The notes beneath the pieces were generated by a model that did not search any database, was not told where the DNA came from, and worked only from the letters and a program-made list of their open reading frames with translations. 47,033 nucleotides of DNA from Verrucomicrobium sp. (lineage in GTDB: Bacteria > Verrucomicrobiota > Verrucomicrobiia > Limisphaerales > UBA9464). Positions 9,407 through 18,251 of the stretch are shown piece by piece. Position numbers and translations under genes: made by a program. The stretch spans positions 1-47,033 of the forward strand of contig JAJTFN010000099.1 in NCBI GenBank assembly GCA_021298285.1, given 5' to 3'. The first letter of the stretch is position 1; each line of letters begins with the position of its first letter.

Positions 9407-11467
9407 TCAGGCGGGTTGCGGTGCCGTTCGGGAGGGAATGGAACCTGGCGAGGCCGGGGTTCCCGTGGCCTCGGCTTGGACGAAGGGCTCGAGTTCCTCG
9501 CCCTGCCGGACCAACCGGGCGCTGTTGAAGACCACGAAGAGCGATCCCACGTTGTGGAGGATGGCCGCCACGATGACGTTCAGGTAACCGAACGATGCGG
9601 CCGCCAGACCACCGAGGATGAACACGACACCAAACAGGAAGTTCTGGTTGATGATGGTGCGCGCCATGCGGCTGAGCCGGACGAGGAAGGGCAGGCGGCG
9701 CAGGTCGTTGTTCATCAGGGCGATGGTTGCCGAGTTGATCGCCACTTCGCTGCCCGCCGCGCCCATGGCGATGCTGATGTCGCCGGAGGCCAGCGCCGGG
9801 GCGTCGTTCACGCCGTCGCCGATGACCGCCACCCGGTGCCCCTTGGCCTTGGTCTGACGCACATACTCGACCTTGTCCTGCGGCAGGCACTCGGCCACCA
9901 CCTCGGGCACGCCGATTTCCTTGGCGACGCGCTCGGCGACGGGGCGGCGGTCACCGCTGACCATGGCGATCCGGCGGATGCCGGCGGCCTGCAGTTGATC
10001 AAGCGCCTCGGAGGCCTCGGGCCGGGTCTGGTCCTGCAGGCCGATCCAGCCGATGCAATGCCCGTCCCGGGCCACGAACAGCAGGCTGTAGCCGGCCGTC
10101 TCATCCAGGTCGACCGACTCGAAGAGGTCACCCGCCACGCCCTGGTCCTTCAGGAAGGTCGCGCGGCCGATGAGGATGCGGCGGCCCTCGATGAGCGCGC
10201 TGACGCCCTTGCCGGCGGTCTCGCGGAAGTCGTCGGCCTTGGCCAGCGGCACGCCGGCCTCCTGGGCGAGGGCCGTGATGGACCGGGCCGTGGGGTGGTT
10301 GGAGAACTGCTCGGCGCTGGCCGCGCAGCGCAGCAACTCGGCCGGAGGGATGCCGTCCAGCGGGTTGAGACGGCTCACGGCCAGCTTGCCCGTGGTCAGG
10401 GTGCCGGTCTTGTCGAAGACGAAGGCCGTGATGCGGGCCGCAGCCTCGAGATCGCCGATGTTCTTGACGAGGATGCCCAGCCGCGCGGCGGCGCTGAGGG
10501 CCGCCACCATCGCGGTCGGCGTCGCCAGGATGAAGGCGCACGGACAGGCCACGATGAGGATGGCGATCACGCGGTTGAGGTCCTGGGTGAAGCCCCAGAC
10601 CAACGCGGCGATGATCAGCACCAGCGGGGTGTAGTAGCCCATGTACTGGTCGATGATCCGCATGAAGGGCAGCTTGGTCTTCTCGGCGGCCAGGATCAGG
10701 TCCCGGACGCGGCCCAGGGTGGTGTCCTCGCCGGCCTTGCTCACCTTGACCTCCAGCAGGCCGTTCATGTTGATCGTGCCCGCGAAGACCGCCTCGCCGA
10801 CGCCCTTGTCCACCGGGAGCGATTCACCGGTGATGTTGGCCTGGTTGATCGATCCCTGGCCCGAGACGATCTGGCCGTCGGCGGCGATGTTGTCGCCGGG
10901 GCGGATGCGGATGATGTCACCCACCTTGAGCTCGCTGACGGCCACCTCGGACTCGCTGCCACCGGAAAGCCGGCGGGCCTTGGTCGGGGTGAGCTTGATG
11001 AGCGACTGGATGGAGGCACGGGCACCGGCGGCCGTGCGGGTCTCGATGATCTCGCCCAGCAGCATGAAGAAGGCGACGATGCCTGCGGTCTGGAAGCCGC
11101 CCGCGAGGCTCGAGCCTTCGCCCTTCATGCCGTAGTTGCCCGAGACCGCGCAGGCCAGCACGCCCAGCGCGACCAGCTCGTTGATCGACAGCAGGCCCTT
11201 CCGGAGGTCCTTGAAGGCCACCACCATGATGGGCGTCCCGAGGATCACCGCCCCGATCATGGCGCTGAAGGCCGCGACGGTGGTGCCGCGCTCGAAGAGC
11301 CAGTCCACCGCGAAGGAGTTCAGCACGAAGATCAGACCGACGATCGTCGTGGAGAGCTTCGCGTTGGTGTGCGAGTGGTCGAGGCCGCCGTGGTCGTGGC
11401 CGCAGTCGGCGCAGGACGGGTCCTTCTTGGCGTCATCCTCGAGGCTGAGGAGGCTGGTGACTTGCAT
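9407..11467 (-). CDS. Heavy-metal-translocating P-type ATPase (P1B)
   Basis: 686 residues from the ATG at 11467. A longer frame would run into the preceding hflK gene, so this start is preferred. The N-terminus carries a Cys/His metal-binding stretch (CADCGHDHGGLDHSH, residues 19-33) instead of a full HMA domain. Core motifs: TGES at 213-216, CPC at 308-310 in the metal-transport helix, phosphorylation site DKTGTLT from 352, HP in FSNHPTARS, and GDGVNDAPAL. The last helices carry HNVGSLFVVFNSARLV, closer to Zn/Cd-type pumps than to copper pumps, so Zn2+, Cd2+ or Co2+ efflux is more likely; this is inference. It sits 31 bases after hflK. Confidence 0.92.
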   Translation of the reverse strand: MQVTSLLSLEDDAKKDPSCADCGHDHGGLDHSHTNAKLSTTIVGLIFVLNSFAVDWLFERGTTVAAFSAMIGAVILGTPIMVVAFKDLRKGLLSINELVALGVLACAVSGNYGMKGEGSSLAGGFQTAGIVAFFMLLGEIIETRTAAGARASIQSLIKLTPTKARRLSGGSESEVAVSELKVGDIIRIRPGDNIAADGQIVSGQGSINQANITGESLPVDKGVGEAVFAGTINMNGLLEVKVSKAGEDTTLGRVRDLILAAEKTKLPFMRIIDQYMGYYTPLVLIIAALVWGFTQDLNRVIAILIVACPCAFILATPTAMVAALSAAARLGILVKNIGDLEAAARITAFVFDKTGTLTTGKLAVSRLNPLDGIPPAELLRCAASAEQFSNHPTARSITALAQEAGVPLAKADDFRETAGKGVSALIEGRRILIGRATFLKDQGVAGDLFESVDLDETAGYSLLFVARDGHCIGWIGLQDQTRPEASEALDQLQAAGIRRIAMVSGDRRPVAERVAKEIGVPEVVAECLPQDKVEYVRQTKAKGHRVAVIGDGVNDAPALASGDISIAMGAAGSEVAINSATIALMNNDLRRLPFLVRLSRMARTIINQNFLFGVVFILGGLAAASFGYLNVIVAAILHNVGSLFVVFNSARLVRQGEELEPFVQAEATGTPASPGSIPSRTAPQPA

Positions 11468-11498
11468 GGAGGGAGATGTGGTTCTTGGGGTTGCCGGA

Positions 11499-12593
11499 TC
11501 AGCGGCCGGTCTCGGGCCGCTTCTGGGGCTGGGGTTCCCGGTTGAGCTGGATGCGCACCTCGCGACGGCCGCCATCGGCCCGCGAAGGCAGGAAGAACTT
11601 GTCGGGTGCGTTGGTCAGGATGCGTGTGATGGTGTCGACCCGCAGGCGGTCCCGGTACAACGCCGGGTTCTGCCGGTAGGTGGCCAACTGGTCCTCGAAA
11701 AACCGCGACTCGGCGGCCAGGCCCTGCACGAGTTGGTCGGCGGCGGCCTGTCCCTGGGCCACGATGCGGTCTGCCTCACCCTTGGCCTCCCGGGTCACGC
11801 GGTCGTATTCGCCCTGCGCGTCGTTGATGCTCTTGCTGCGGGCCTGTCCGGCCGTGATGACCGCATCGAAGAACCCCTTCACATAGCCGGGGGCCACGCG
11901 CTCCACGTCGAGTCCCTCGATGAGCACCCCGAGGTTGGCCACCCCAAGCTGCTCGGCCAGACGCTGCCGGACCGCGTCCCGGAAGCTGGCGATGTCCCCG
12001 TAGATGGCGTCGGCCTTGGTGCGGGAGGCTGCCCACGAAATGGCGTTGTTGAGGCAATTCACCACGATGTTCGAGGCGGCCGCGAAATTGAAGGTGTAGG
12101 CCACCGGGTCGCCGATCCGGTACCGCAGCGTGGCCCGGACGTGCAGGATGTTGCCGTCGCCGGTGAGCACGTAACCGCCATCCGACGGGTTGAGCTGGGC
12201 GTTGTCGGGAGCGCCGGTGACGCCGGCCGCCTCGGCGGCGGGATCGACCGTGTACCAGGCGTTGGTGGTGCGGACGACCTTCGAGTCGCCGACACCGATG
12301 CGGACGATCTCGTCGATGGGGTAGGGCAGGGCGAAGTGCAACCCGTTGGTGCGCAGGATGTCGCGACCCTCGCCGACGGGCTTGCCGAAGCGCAACACCA
12401 CGGCCACCTCGTTCGGCTTGACCGTGAACACGCAGGAGAAGACGAAGGCCGCAAGGAGGAAGGCACCCAGGATGCGGATCAGCACCAGGCTGCTGCCCAG
12501 CGCCTCGGAGAGCGCCTGGCTGGAGGCGTCGTCGGGGGAAATCCTTGGGCTGCCGGCCCGGAGGTTTCCCGAGGGAATGGTTTCGTCGGCCAT
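11499..12593 (-). CDS. hflK: SPFH/band-7 protein, HflK-like
   Basis: 364 residues: a cytoplasmic N-tail, one membrane helix (about 36-57), then an SPFH domain beginning NEVAVVLRFGKPVGEGRDIL with LHFALPYPIDEIVRIGVG, and a C-terminal coiled coil (AQGEYDRVTREAKGEADRI). In E. coli HflK assembles with HflC into a large membrane cage around the FtsH protease and modulates its activity. Compared with typical HflK the N-terminal Gly-rich tail is short. It lies 13 bases after hflC on the same strand. Order hflC then hflK is reversed relative to E. coli. HflK assignment follows from sequence plus pairing with HflC. Confidence 0.85.
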   Translation of the reverse strand: MADETIPSGNLRAGSPRISPDDASSQALSEALGSSLVLIRILGAFLLAAFVFSCVFTVKPNEVAVVLRFGKPVGEGRDILRTNGLHFALPYPIDEIVRIGVGDSKVVRTTNAWYTVDPAAEAAGVTGAPDNAQLNPSDGGYVLTGDGNILHVRATLRYRIGDPVAYTFNFAAASNIVVNCLNNAISWAASRTKADAIYGDIASFRDAVRQRLAEQLGVANLGVLIEGLDVERVAPGYVKGFFDAVITAGQARSKSINDAQGEYDRVTREAKGEADRIVAQGQAAADQLVQGLAAESRFFEDQLATYRQNPALYRDRLRVDTITRILTNAPDKFFLPSRADGGRREVRIQLNREPQPQKRPETGR

Positions 12594-12606
12594 GGGAGCA
12601 GGGGAT

Positions 12607-13527
12607 TCAGCGGCCCGGGTTGGTCGAGCCGGCCGAGGTGGCCGCGGCGTCGCCCCGCAGGAGGTTCAGCGGGGCCGTCTTCTCGTCGAGGATCAGCGTG
12701 GCTCGGTCCTTGAGGCTGGCCTCGAGGCTGTTCAGGGAAATGAGGAAGCGCGCGAGGGACTCGTCCTGGTTGAGCACCTTGTAGAACTCGGTGGCCTTGG
12801 CCTCGGCCTCACCCCGGAGCACCAGCGCCTTGCGCCGGGCCTCGGCGAGGGTCGTGTCGCGCTGCAACTCGGCCTCGGAGCGGATGCGCATCGCCTCGGC
12901 GGTACCCTCGGCGATGAACTTCTTGCTGAGGCGCTCCCGCTCGGCCTTCATCCGCTCGAAGACCTTGGCGGTCTGGGATTCCGGAAGGCCGAGCTGCTTG
13001 ATGCCGACGATCTCGATGGCGATGCCGTATTCCTTGAGGGCGGTGACGGCCATCGCGTCCTTCATTTCCTTCTCGATCTGCTCGAACTTCACCTGGCTGG
13101 GATCGGGAGCGATCAACTCGGAGAAATCGTGGCGGCCGATGACCGAGTTCTGGATGTTTCGAACGACGCTCTCGAGGCTGGCCTCGGCACGCAGGATGTC
13201 GCCGCTGAACCGCTTGAGAAACAGTTCGGCATCGGCGATCCGCCAGCCGACGAACACCGAGAGGATGGGCGACTTCTTGTCGCGCGTGAGGGTTTGCTCG
13301 TACTTGCGCTCGAAGTTCTGCAGGCGCCGGTCGAACTTGTAGACGTTCTGGATCGGGTACGGCAGGCGGAGGTAGAGCCCGGGCTCGGTCTTCGGCGCGC
13401 CGCTGATGCTGCCGAAGGTGGTGACGACGGCCACCTCGGTGGTGCGCACCTGGAAGGCGAACAAGAGGAAGAGGAAGATCGCCAGCAGCAATCCTCCGAT
13501 GATCAGGGTGGGGGTACGGGGCTTCAT
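12607..13527 (-). CDS. hflC: SPFH/band-7 protein, HflC-like
   Basis: 306 residues. One N-terminal membrane helix (TLIIGGLLLAIFLFLLFAF, 7-25) leads straight into the SPFH domain: TTEVAVVTTFGSISGAPKTE, GLYLRLPYPIQNVYKFDRRL. A long coiled coil follows (FERMKAERERLSKKFIAEG; ALVLRGEAEAKATEFYKVLN), and the typical HflC tail region SLEASLKDRATLILDEKTAP. It is the expected partner of the HflK-like protein encoded 13 bases downstream, and starts 61 bases after the multi-pass SPFH gene. Confidence 0.88.
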   Translation of the reverse strand: MKPRTPTLIIGGLLLAIFLFLLFAFQVRTTEVAVVTTFGSISGAPKTEPGLYLRLPYPIQNVYKFDRRLQNFERKYEQTLTRDKKSPILSVFVGWRIADAELFLKRFSGDILRAEASLESVVRNIQNSVIGRHDFSELIAPDPSQVKFEQIEKEMKDAMAVTALKEYGIAIEIVGIKQLGLPESQTAKVFERMKAERERLSKKFIAEGTAEAMRIRSEAELQRDTTLAEARRKALVLRGEAEAKATEFYKVLNQDESLARFLISLNSLEASLKDRATLILDEKTAPLNLLRGDAAATSAGSTNPGR

Positions 13528-13588
13528 CTTCGAAACAGGGGAATGGGGGAAGGTGGGAAGGGTGGGGATTCGGGTCTCGGGGGGCCTG

Positions 13589-15408
13589 TCACTTCTTCGG
13601 CTCGTCCTTCTTGACCGGTTCGATGGTCACGTCGAGCAGGTCCTGTCGGATCTTGTCCTCGAGGTTGAAGAGCAGGACGTCCTGGGTGTTGGTCGGCAGG
13701 ATGACGATCTTGCGGGACCCGGCCGAGGCGCGGGCGAAGGTCTCGAGATGGTTCCGGGCGGTGAAGACGCCCGGGGCCGTGCGGAAGGCCTGCAACTGCG
13801 AGGCGAACTGCGTGGCCCGGCCCGAGGCCTCGGCGACCTTCTGGGCCGACACGCTGCGGGAGTCGTTGAGGGTCTTCTCGGCGGCGGCCTTGGCGGTTGG
13901 GACCGTCTCGAGGGCGTAGGCGTCGGCCTCTAGGATGCGGGCCTCCTTCTCCTGCTCGGCCCCGATGACCTTCTCGTAGGCCTCGGCGACCTTGAGTTCC
14001 TTGGTGCCGATCGGCGGGTGGATGTCCTGAAGGCCCACGTAGATGATCTCCGCCCCCAGACCGACCTTGTCGGCGGCGGCCTGGATGGTGGAGCGGAGAT
14101 CCCGAGCCGCCTGTTGCCGGCCGTCGGACATGATGGTCTCGATGTCCACGCTGGCCATGTAGCGGACGACCTCCCGGTTGGCCAGCCGCTCGAGGAGGAG
14201 TCTGGGCTCCCCGTGTTGGTAGGCCCATGCCCGCAGGTCCCGGATCAGGTACTGCACCGGGATGCTGACGGTCAGCAGGTTCACCGGCACGATCTGCTCG
14301 CCTTCTGTCGCGTTGGTGGCGACGTTCTGCTCACGCGATGCCACGAGAAGCCCACGTTGAAGCTCTGCACCTCGGAGACCGGGTGCCGGTGGATCAGGTC
14401 GATCGGCCGCGGGAACTTGAAGGCGATTCCCGGATTCAGCACGCTGCCGACCGGTCGCCCGAAGCGCTCCCGCAGACCCTGCTCGCCGGCGTCGATGAAC
14501 ACGACGCAGTCGCTGGCGGCCAGGATGCCGATCCAGATCAGCACGAAGCGGGTGAACTTCTCTTCCAGGAACCGGTAGAACCAGCTCTCGCTGACCCGGA
14601 AACCGAACTGGTAGTCGAGGGCCTGCGCCGCGGTGGCAAAGAGGCCGGTCGGTTGGCCGAGGAGTCCCACCAGACGGCTCTCGTAGATGAGGCGGACCTC
14701 CTTGCCTTGCACCCGTGGCCGGTACGCCTCGAAAACCAGCGCCAGGAGCGTCTCGATGGACACCACCGCCAGCAGTGCGGTCAGGACCCAGGCGATCTGA
14801 CGGTCATACCGGGGGAATCCGAACCATTGCAACGCCTCGCTCGCCGTCGCCAGGAAGGCCAGAAGGGAGCCCAGCATCAGGGCCGACCCACCGGGGCGGA
14901 GAAGCCGGATGCCCTCGAGTTGCGCCAGGCGGCAGGCGTACTTGCCCAAAAGGAAGGCCACGAGGCTCAGGCCGGCAAACATCGCCATGCCCAACGTCGA
15001 CGGGGCCGAGGCGGAGGCGACCGTGGCCTTGAGGTCCCGGTAGAAGTAGGCGACACCGCCGGCCTGCATCAGGAAGAGGACCAGCGTGAGCCCCGGCACG
15101 AACCACTTCTCGAAGAGCAACCGCGCCTTGCGGGCAGGGAAGGCCTCGTCGGCAGTCGAGTCGAACAGGGCGGCCTTGCTGCGCGAGCGCGCCAACTCCT
15201 CCATCTCGATGCGCTCGGTCTCCTCGGAGGCCTCCAGGCGCATCTGGAACCAGGCCACCAGGGCGGTGACCAGGCCGACGAGGGTGAAGGCGGCACCGAG
15301 TTCGGCCGTGGCCGAGTCGGCCATCTTCGAGACCACCTCGAGGCCGATGGCCAACCCGAGCAGGGCGATCCAGTTGAGGGTTCCGGTCTTGAGGGAGTGT
15401 CGTTCCAT
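13589..15408 (-). CDS. Multi-pass membrane SPFH (HflK-like) protein, with an apparent frameshift
   Basis: About 606 codons in two frames. The N-terminal part (15408 to ~14346) has six or seven hydrophobic segments, for example NWIALLGLAIGLEVV, LTLVLFLMQAGGVAYFY, MAMFAGLSLVAFLLGKYACR, and then FVLIWIGILAASDCVVFID just before SPFH sequence (EQGLRERFGRPVGSVLNPGI). The C-terminal part (~14342 to 13589) continues SREQNVATNATEGEQIVPVN, SIPVQYLIRDLRAWAYQ and a coiled coil. One missing base near 14343-14346 would join them (FS-x-ASREQNV); the span is one base short of a multiple of three. It is a third SPFH paralogue next to hflC and hflK, but with a polytopic N-terminus instead of a single helix. 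It starts 30 bases after the ABC-2 permease gene. Confidence 0.8.
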
Positions 15409-15438
15409 GGGCGGTCGGGCGGGTGGAAAAGGGAGGGA

Positions 15439-16398
15439 TCAGCTCAGTTCACGGTCCTCGAAGAGCCAGACCCCGGCGGACAGGGCCGCGGCGATGCAGG
15501 ACACCATGTACAGGGCGGCACGGCCGACATAAGTCCAGGGGATGCTCTTCTTGTCCTCGAGGGCATCGGCGAGCCAGAACTGCTGCCAGTTGGGGATCAG
15601 GGCGTAGGCGGTCTTGGCCCAGAGGCTCCCGGCATCGGCGGCGGCCTTGAACAGGTAGTCTCCCATCAGGCCCGCGATGAACAGTCCTGAGCACACGGCC
15701 AGCGTGGGGACGGTGTCGAGGCGGGTGGAACAGGCCAGCGCCACTGCCGCCAGGATGAGCAGGGCGAAGAGGATCAGCACCGCCGCGGGCACCATGCGCC
15801 AGTCGACATTGGCCATCTCTCCAAAGGCCCGTTCGTCCTGGATGAAGAAGTGGATGCCCAGCACCGCCAGCGTGGTGAAGAGGATGAAGGCGAACACCGC
15901 GTCGGACACGAAGCCCCGGCGCAGGAAGAAGTTGAAGAACCCGGCCACCGCGTAGGCCAGGACGCCGGCTCCGCCATAGATCAGCAGCGACTTCACGTCG
16001 GTGTCGCCGTAGGCGTCGAAGGCCATCCGGCCGGCGAGCAACGCCGCGACGATGTTCGCATAGGTCATCAGCGCCAGCGACGCCGACAGGCCCACGTATT
16101 TGCCCGCCAGGAAGGTCCATCGGCCCACCGGCTTGGAGAGCACCGTGAGCGCCGTTCCCGAGCGGATCTCCTGGGCCACGCTGGAAGATGCGCACAGGAC
16201 CGCCCCGAAGAGCCCGGACAAGAGCATCAGGGCCAGCGACATGTCCTTCACCAGCTTGGGGTCTTCTCCGAATCCGAAGTAGGGAACCGCCGCGATGAAC
16301 ACGCAAAAACCGGCCGACGAGGTCATGAGCAGCAGGAAGATCGGCTGCCTGACCAATTCCATGAACGCATTGAGTGCGATGGATGCGAAGGATCGCAT
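15439..16398 (-). CDS. ABC-2-type membrane permease
   Basis: 319 residues from the ATG at 16398; the frame extends a further 26 codons upstream, but MRSFASIALNAFMELVRQPI is the usual N-terminus of ABC-2 permeases. Six or seven hydrophobic segments: IFLLLMTSSAGFCVFIAAV, LALMLLSGLFGAVLCASSS, the family motif EIRSGTALTVLSKPVGRW, LALMTYANIVAALLAG, VFAFILFTTLAVLGIHFF, VPAAVLILFALLILAAVAL and the final AALYMVSCIAAALSAGVWLF. No ATPase gene is adjacent; the nearest on this strand is at 9324-8077. First gene of the long minus-strand block and divergent from the sulfatase gene. Confidence 0.85.
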   Translation of the reverse strand: MRSFASIALNAFMELVRQPIFLLLMTSSAGFCVFIAAVPYFGFGEDPKLVKDMSLALMLLSGLFGAVLCASSSVAQEIRSGTALTVLSKPVGRWTFLAGKYVGLSASLALMTYANIVAALLAGRMAFDAYGDTDVKSLLIYGGAGVLAYAVAGFFNFFLRRGFVSDAVFAFILFTTLAVLGIHFFIQDERAFGEMANVDWRMVPAAVLILFALLILAAVALACSTRLDTVPTLAVCSGLFIAGLMGDYLFKAAADAGSLWAKTAYALIPNWQQFWLADALEDKKSIPWTYVGRAALYMVSCIAAALSAGVWLFEDRELS

Positions 16399-16442
16399 GG
16401 TGGACGTGTCGTGAGCGCTGGAGATTACGGATGGAACACGGT

Positions 16443-16461
16443 GCGTGAAAGTCAATTCACG
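16443..16461. promoter_or_regulatory. Operator-like inverted repeat in a divergent promoter region
   Basis: CGTGAA and TTCACG form a perfect 6+6 inverted repeat with a 6-base centre (arms 16444-16449 and 16456-16461). Read on the minus strand the centre is TTGACT, close to a sigma-70 -35 box. It lies in the 157-base gap between the sulfatase gene (plus) and the ABC/SPFH operon (minus). No convincing -10 box was found at normal spacing, so the promoter reading is weak; the repeat itself is clear. Confidence 0.35.
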
Positions 16462-16555
16462 GACACGAAAACGCAAGTCGTTTGCAAAAACATCTCAACG
16501 CCGGTTTGCAGGGCTGGCCAAGGTCCGGGTGCTCGGGCACGGTGCCCGGCAATCC

Positions 16556-18139
16556 ATGAAGTTGCTCTCCCTGAATCCGCGGGTCTGGTTGTTTCAGCGC
16601 GTCGGAGGCCTGTTGGGCTCGGTCGGCCTCATGCTGTCGGCGGTCATCATCACCCGGGCCGAAGGTCCGGCGAAGGTGCGGCCCAACGTGATTGTCATCC
16701 TCGCCGACGACCTGGGCGTCGGCGATGTGTCATGCCTCAATCCCAGGAGTGCCTGGAAGACCCCGGGCATCGACCGGATTGCCCGGGAAGGACGCAGGTT
16801 CACGGACGCCCACTCCGCCTCCGGGGTGTGCACCCCCAGTCGCTACACGTTGTTGACCGGTCGTTATTCCTGGCGCGGCCGGCTCAAGTCCGGCGTCCTC
16901 CACGGGTATGACCCGGCGTTGCTCGAGCCCGGTCGCCTGACCCTGGCCGGGTTCCTTCGGGACCAGGGCTACGCCACCGGCATGGTCGGCAAATGGCATC
17001 TGGGACTCGACTGGGAGCGCACGGGCACGGCGGTGGATGCGGTCGATTTTTCCAGGCCCTTCGCAGGTGGACCTCTGGCCCATGGATTCGGTCGTTACTT
17101 CGGCATCAGCGCGTCCCTCGACATGCCGCCGTTCGTGTACCTCGACCAGGACCGCGCGACCCCGGTGCCGGTCGGCCGGATAGAAGCCAGCCCATCACCA
17201 AAGATGTGGCGCACCGGCCTGATCGGCCCCGATTTCAGGCATGAGGAGGTCCACCCCCGGTTCCGCCGGGAGGCGCTGGAATGGATCGATTCGCGGGCCC
17301 GGGCCCGTGCTGTCGACGGCACTCCGTTCTTCCTGTACCTCGCGCTGGCCTCTCCGCACACGCCGACGGTTCCCACGCCCGAGTTCATCGGCCGGAGCGG
17401 CGCCAACCCATACGGTGACTTTGTCGCCCAGGTGGACGCCACGGTGGCGGACGTGCTCGAGGCCCTCGACCGGCACGGCATCGCGCGCGACACGCTCGTG
17501 GTCTTCACGGCCGACAACGGATGTTCCCCGGCGGCCAACCTCGGGGAACTTCGCCGCTTCGGCCATGACCCCAGCGCGGGATTCCGCGGCCACAAGGCCG
17601 ATCTCTTCGAGGGCGGGCATCGAGTTCCATTCCTGGTGCGCTGGCCCGCCGAGGTGCCCGCGGGTTCGACCTGTTCGCGGGTGATCGGCCAACTCGACCT
17701 GATGGCGACCCTCGCCGAGGTCCTGGGCCGACGCCTTCCGGCCGGGGCAGGGGCGGACAGCGTCGGGTTCCTCGCCCAACTGCGGCGTGGGGACCGGGCA
17801 GGGTCCGGGCGCCGATCCCTGGTGCACCACTCGAGCCAAGGTTTGTTCGCATTGCGCGAGGGGCCGTGGAAGCTCCTCTTCACGCCGGACAGCGGCGGGT
17901 GGAGCGATCCCAAGCCCGGCAGCAGGGAGGCGGCGCGATTGCCCGCGCTCCAGTTGTACCACCTCGGGTCGGATCCTGCCGAGCGCACCAACCGGATCGC
18001 CGCCGAGGGGGCGGTGGCGCGACGGATGACCCGGCGGATGGGTCGAATCCTCGCTGACGGTCGGTCCACGCCCGGTCCCGACCTGGCCTTCGACGCGCCG
18101 GCCGAATGGCCGCAGACCACGCCGTTCCGCCCACGTTGA
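16556..18139 (+). CDS. Secreted type I sulfatase (arylsulfatase family)
   Basis: 527 residues from the ATG at 16556, chosen because it places a hydrophobic signal segment (VGGLLGSVGLMLSAVIITRA) before the catalytic domain. Metal-binding NVIVILADDLGVGD carries D51-D52. The formylglycine signature SGVCTPSRYTLLTGRY has the modifiable Cys at 92 in C-x-P-S-R. Further conserved pieces are MVGKWHLG, FFLYLALASPHTP, VVFTADNGC and FRGHKADLFEGGHRVPF. It hydrolyses sulfate esters, probably on polysaccharides, after a formylglycine-generating enzyme has acted. It is separated by 112 bases from the following amidohydrolase gene. Confidence 0.93.
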   Translation: MKLLSLNPRVWLFQRVGGLLGSVGLMLSAVIITRAEGPAKVRPNVIVILADDLGVGDVSCLNPRSAWKTPGIDRIAREGRRFTDAHSASGVCTPSRYTLLTGRYSWRGRLKSGVLHGYDPALLEPGRLTLAGFLRDQGYATGMVGKWHLGLDWERTGTAVDAVDFSRPFAGGPLAHGFGRYFGISASLDMPPFVYLDQDRATPVPVGRIEASPSPKMWRTGLIGPDFRHEEVHPRFRREALEWIDSRARARAVDGTPFFLYLALASPHTPTVPTPEFIGRSGANPYGDFVAQVDATVADVLEALDRHGIARDTLVVFTADNGCSPAANLGELRRFGHDPSAGFRGHKADLFEGGHRVPFLVRWPAEVPAGSTCSRVIGQLDLMATLAEVLGRRLPAGAGADSVGFLAQLRRGDRAGSGRRSLVHHSSQGLFALREGPWKLLFTPDSGGWSDPKPGSREAARLPALQLYHLGSDPAERTNRIAAEGAVARRMTRRMGRILADGRSTPGPDLAFDAPAEWPQTTPFRPR

Positions 18140-18251
18140 TCGCCGTCCGGAAGAACCGCCGCACCCGAGCAGGAGGTCCCGGTGTGGAGCAACCCGGTGT
18201 TGCGCTTCCGGCGCCGATCGGGATGACCATCCAACGACGTCGCACGAACCC

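Noticed and set aside
9416-11545. A 709-codon plus-strand frame opposite the metal ATPase
   Set aside because: The minus-strand protein carries CPC, DKTGT and GDGVNDAP motifs; the plus frame is a shadow.
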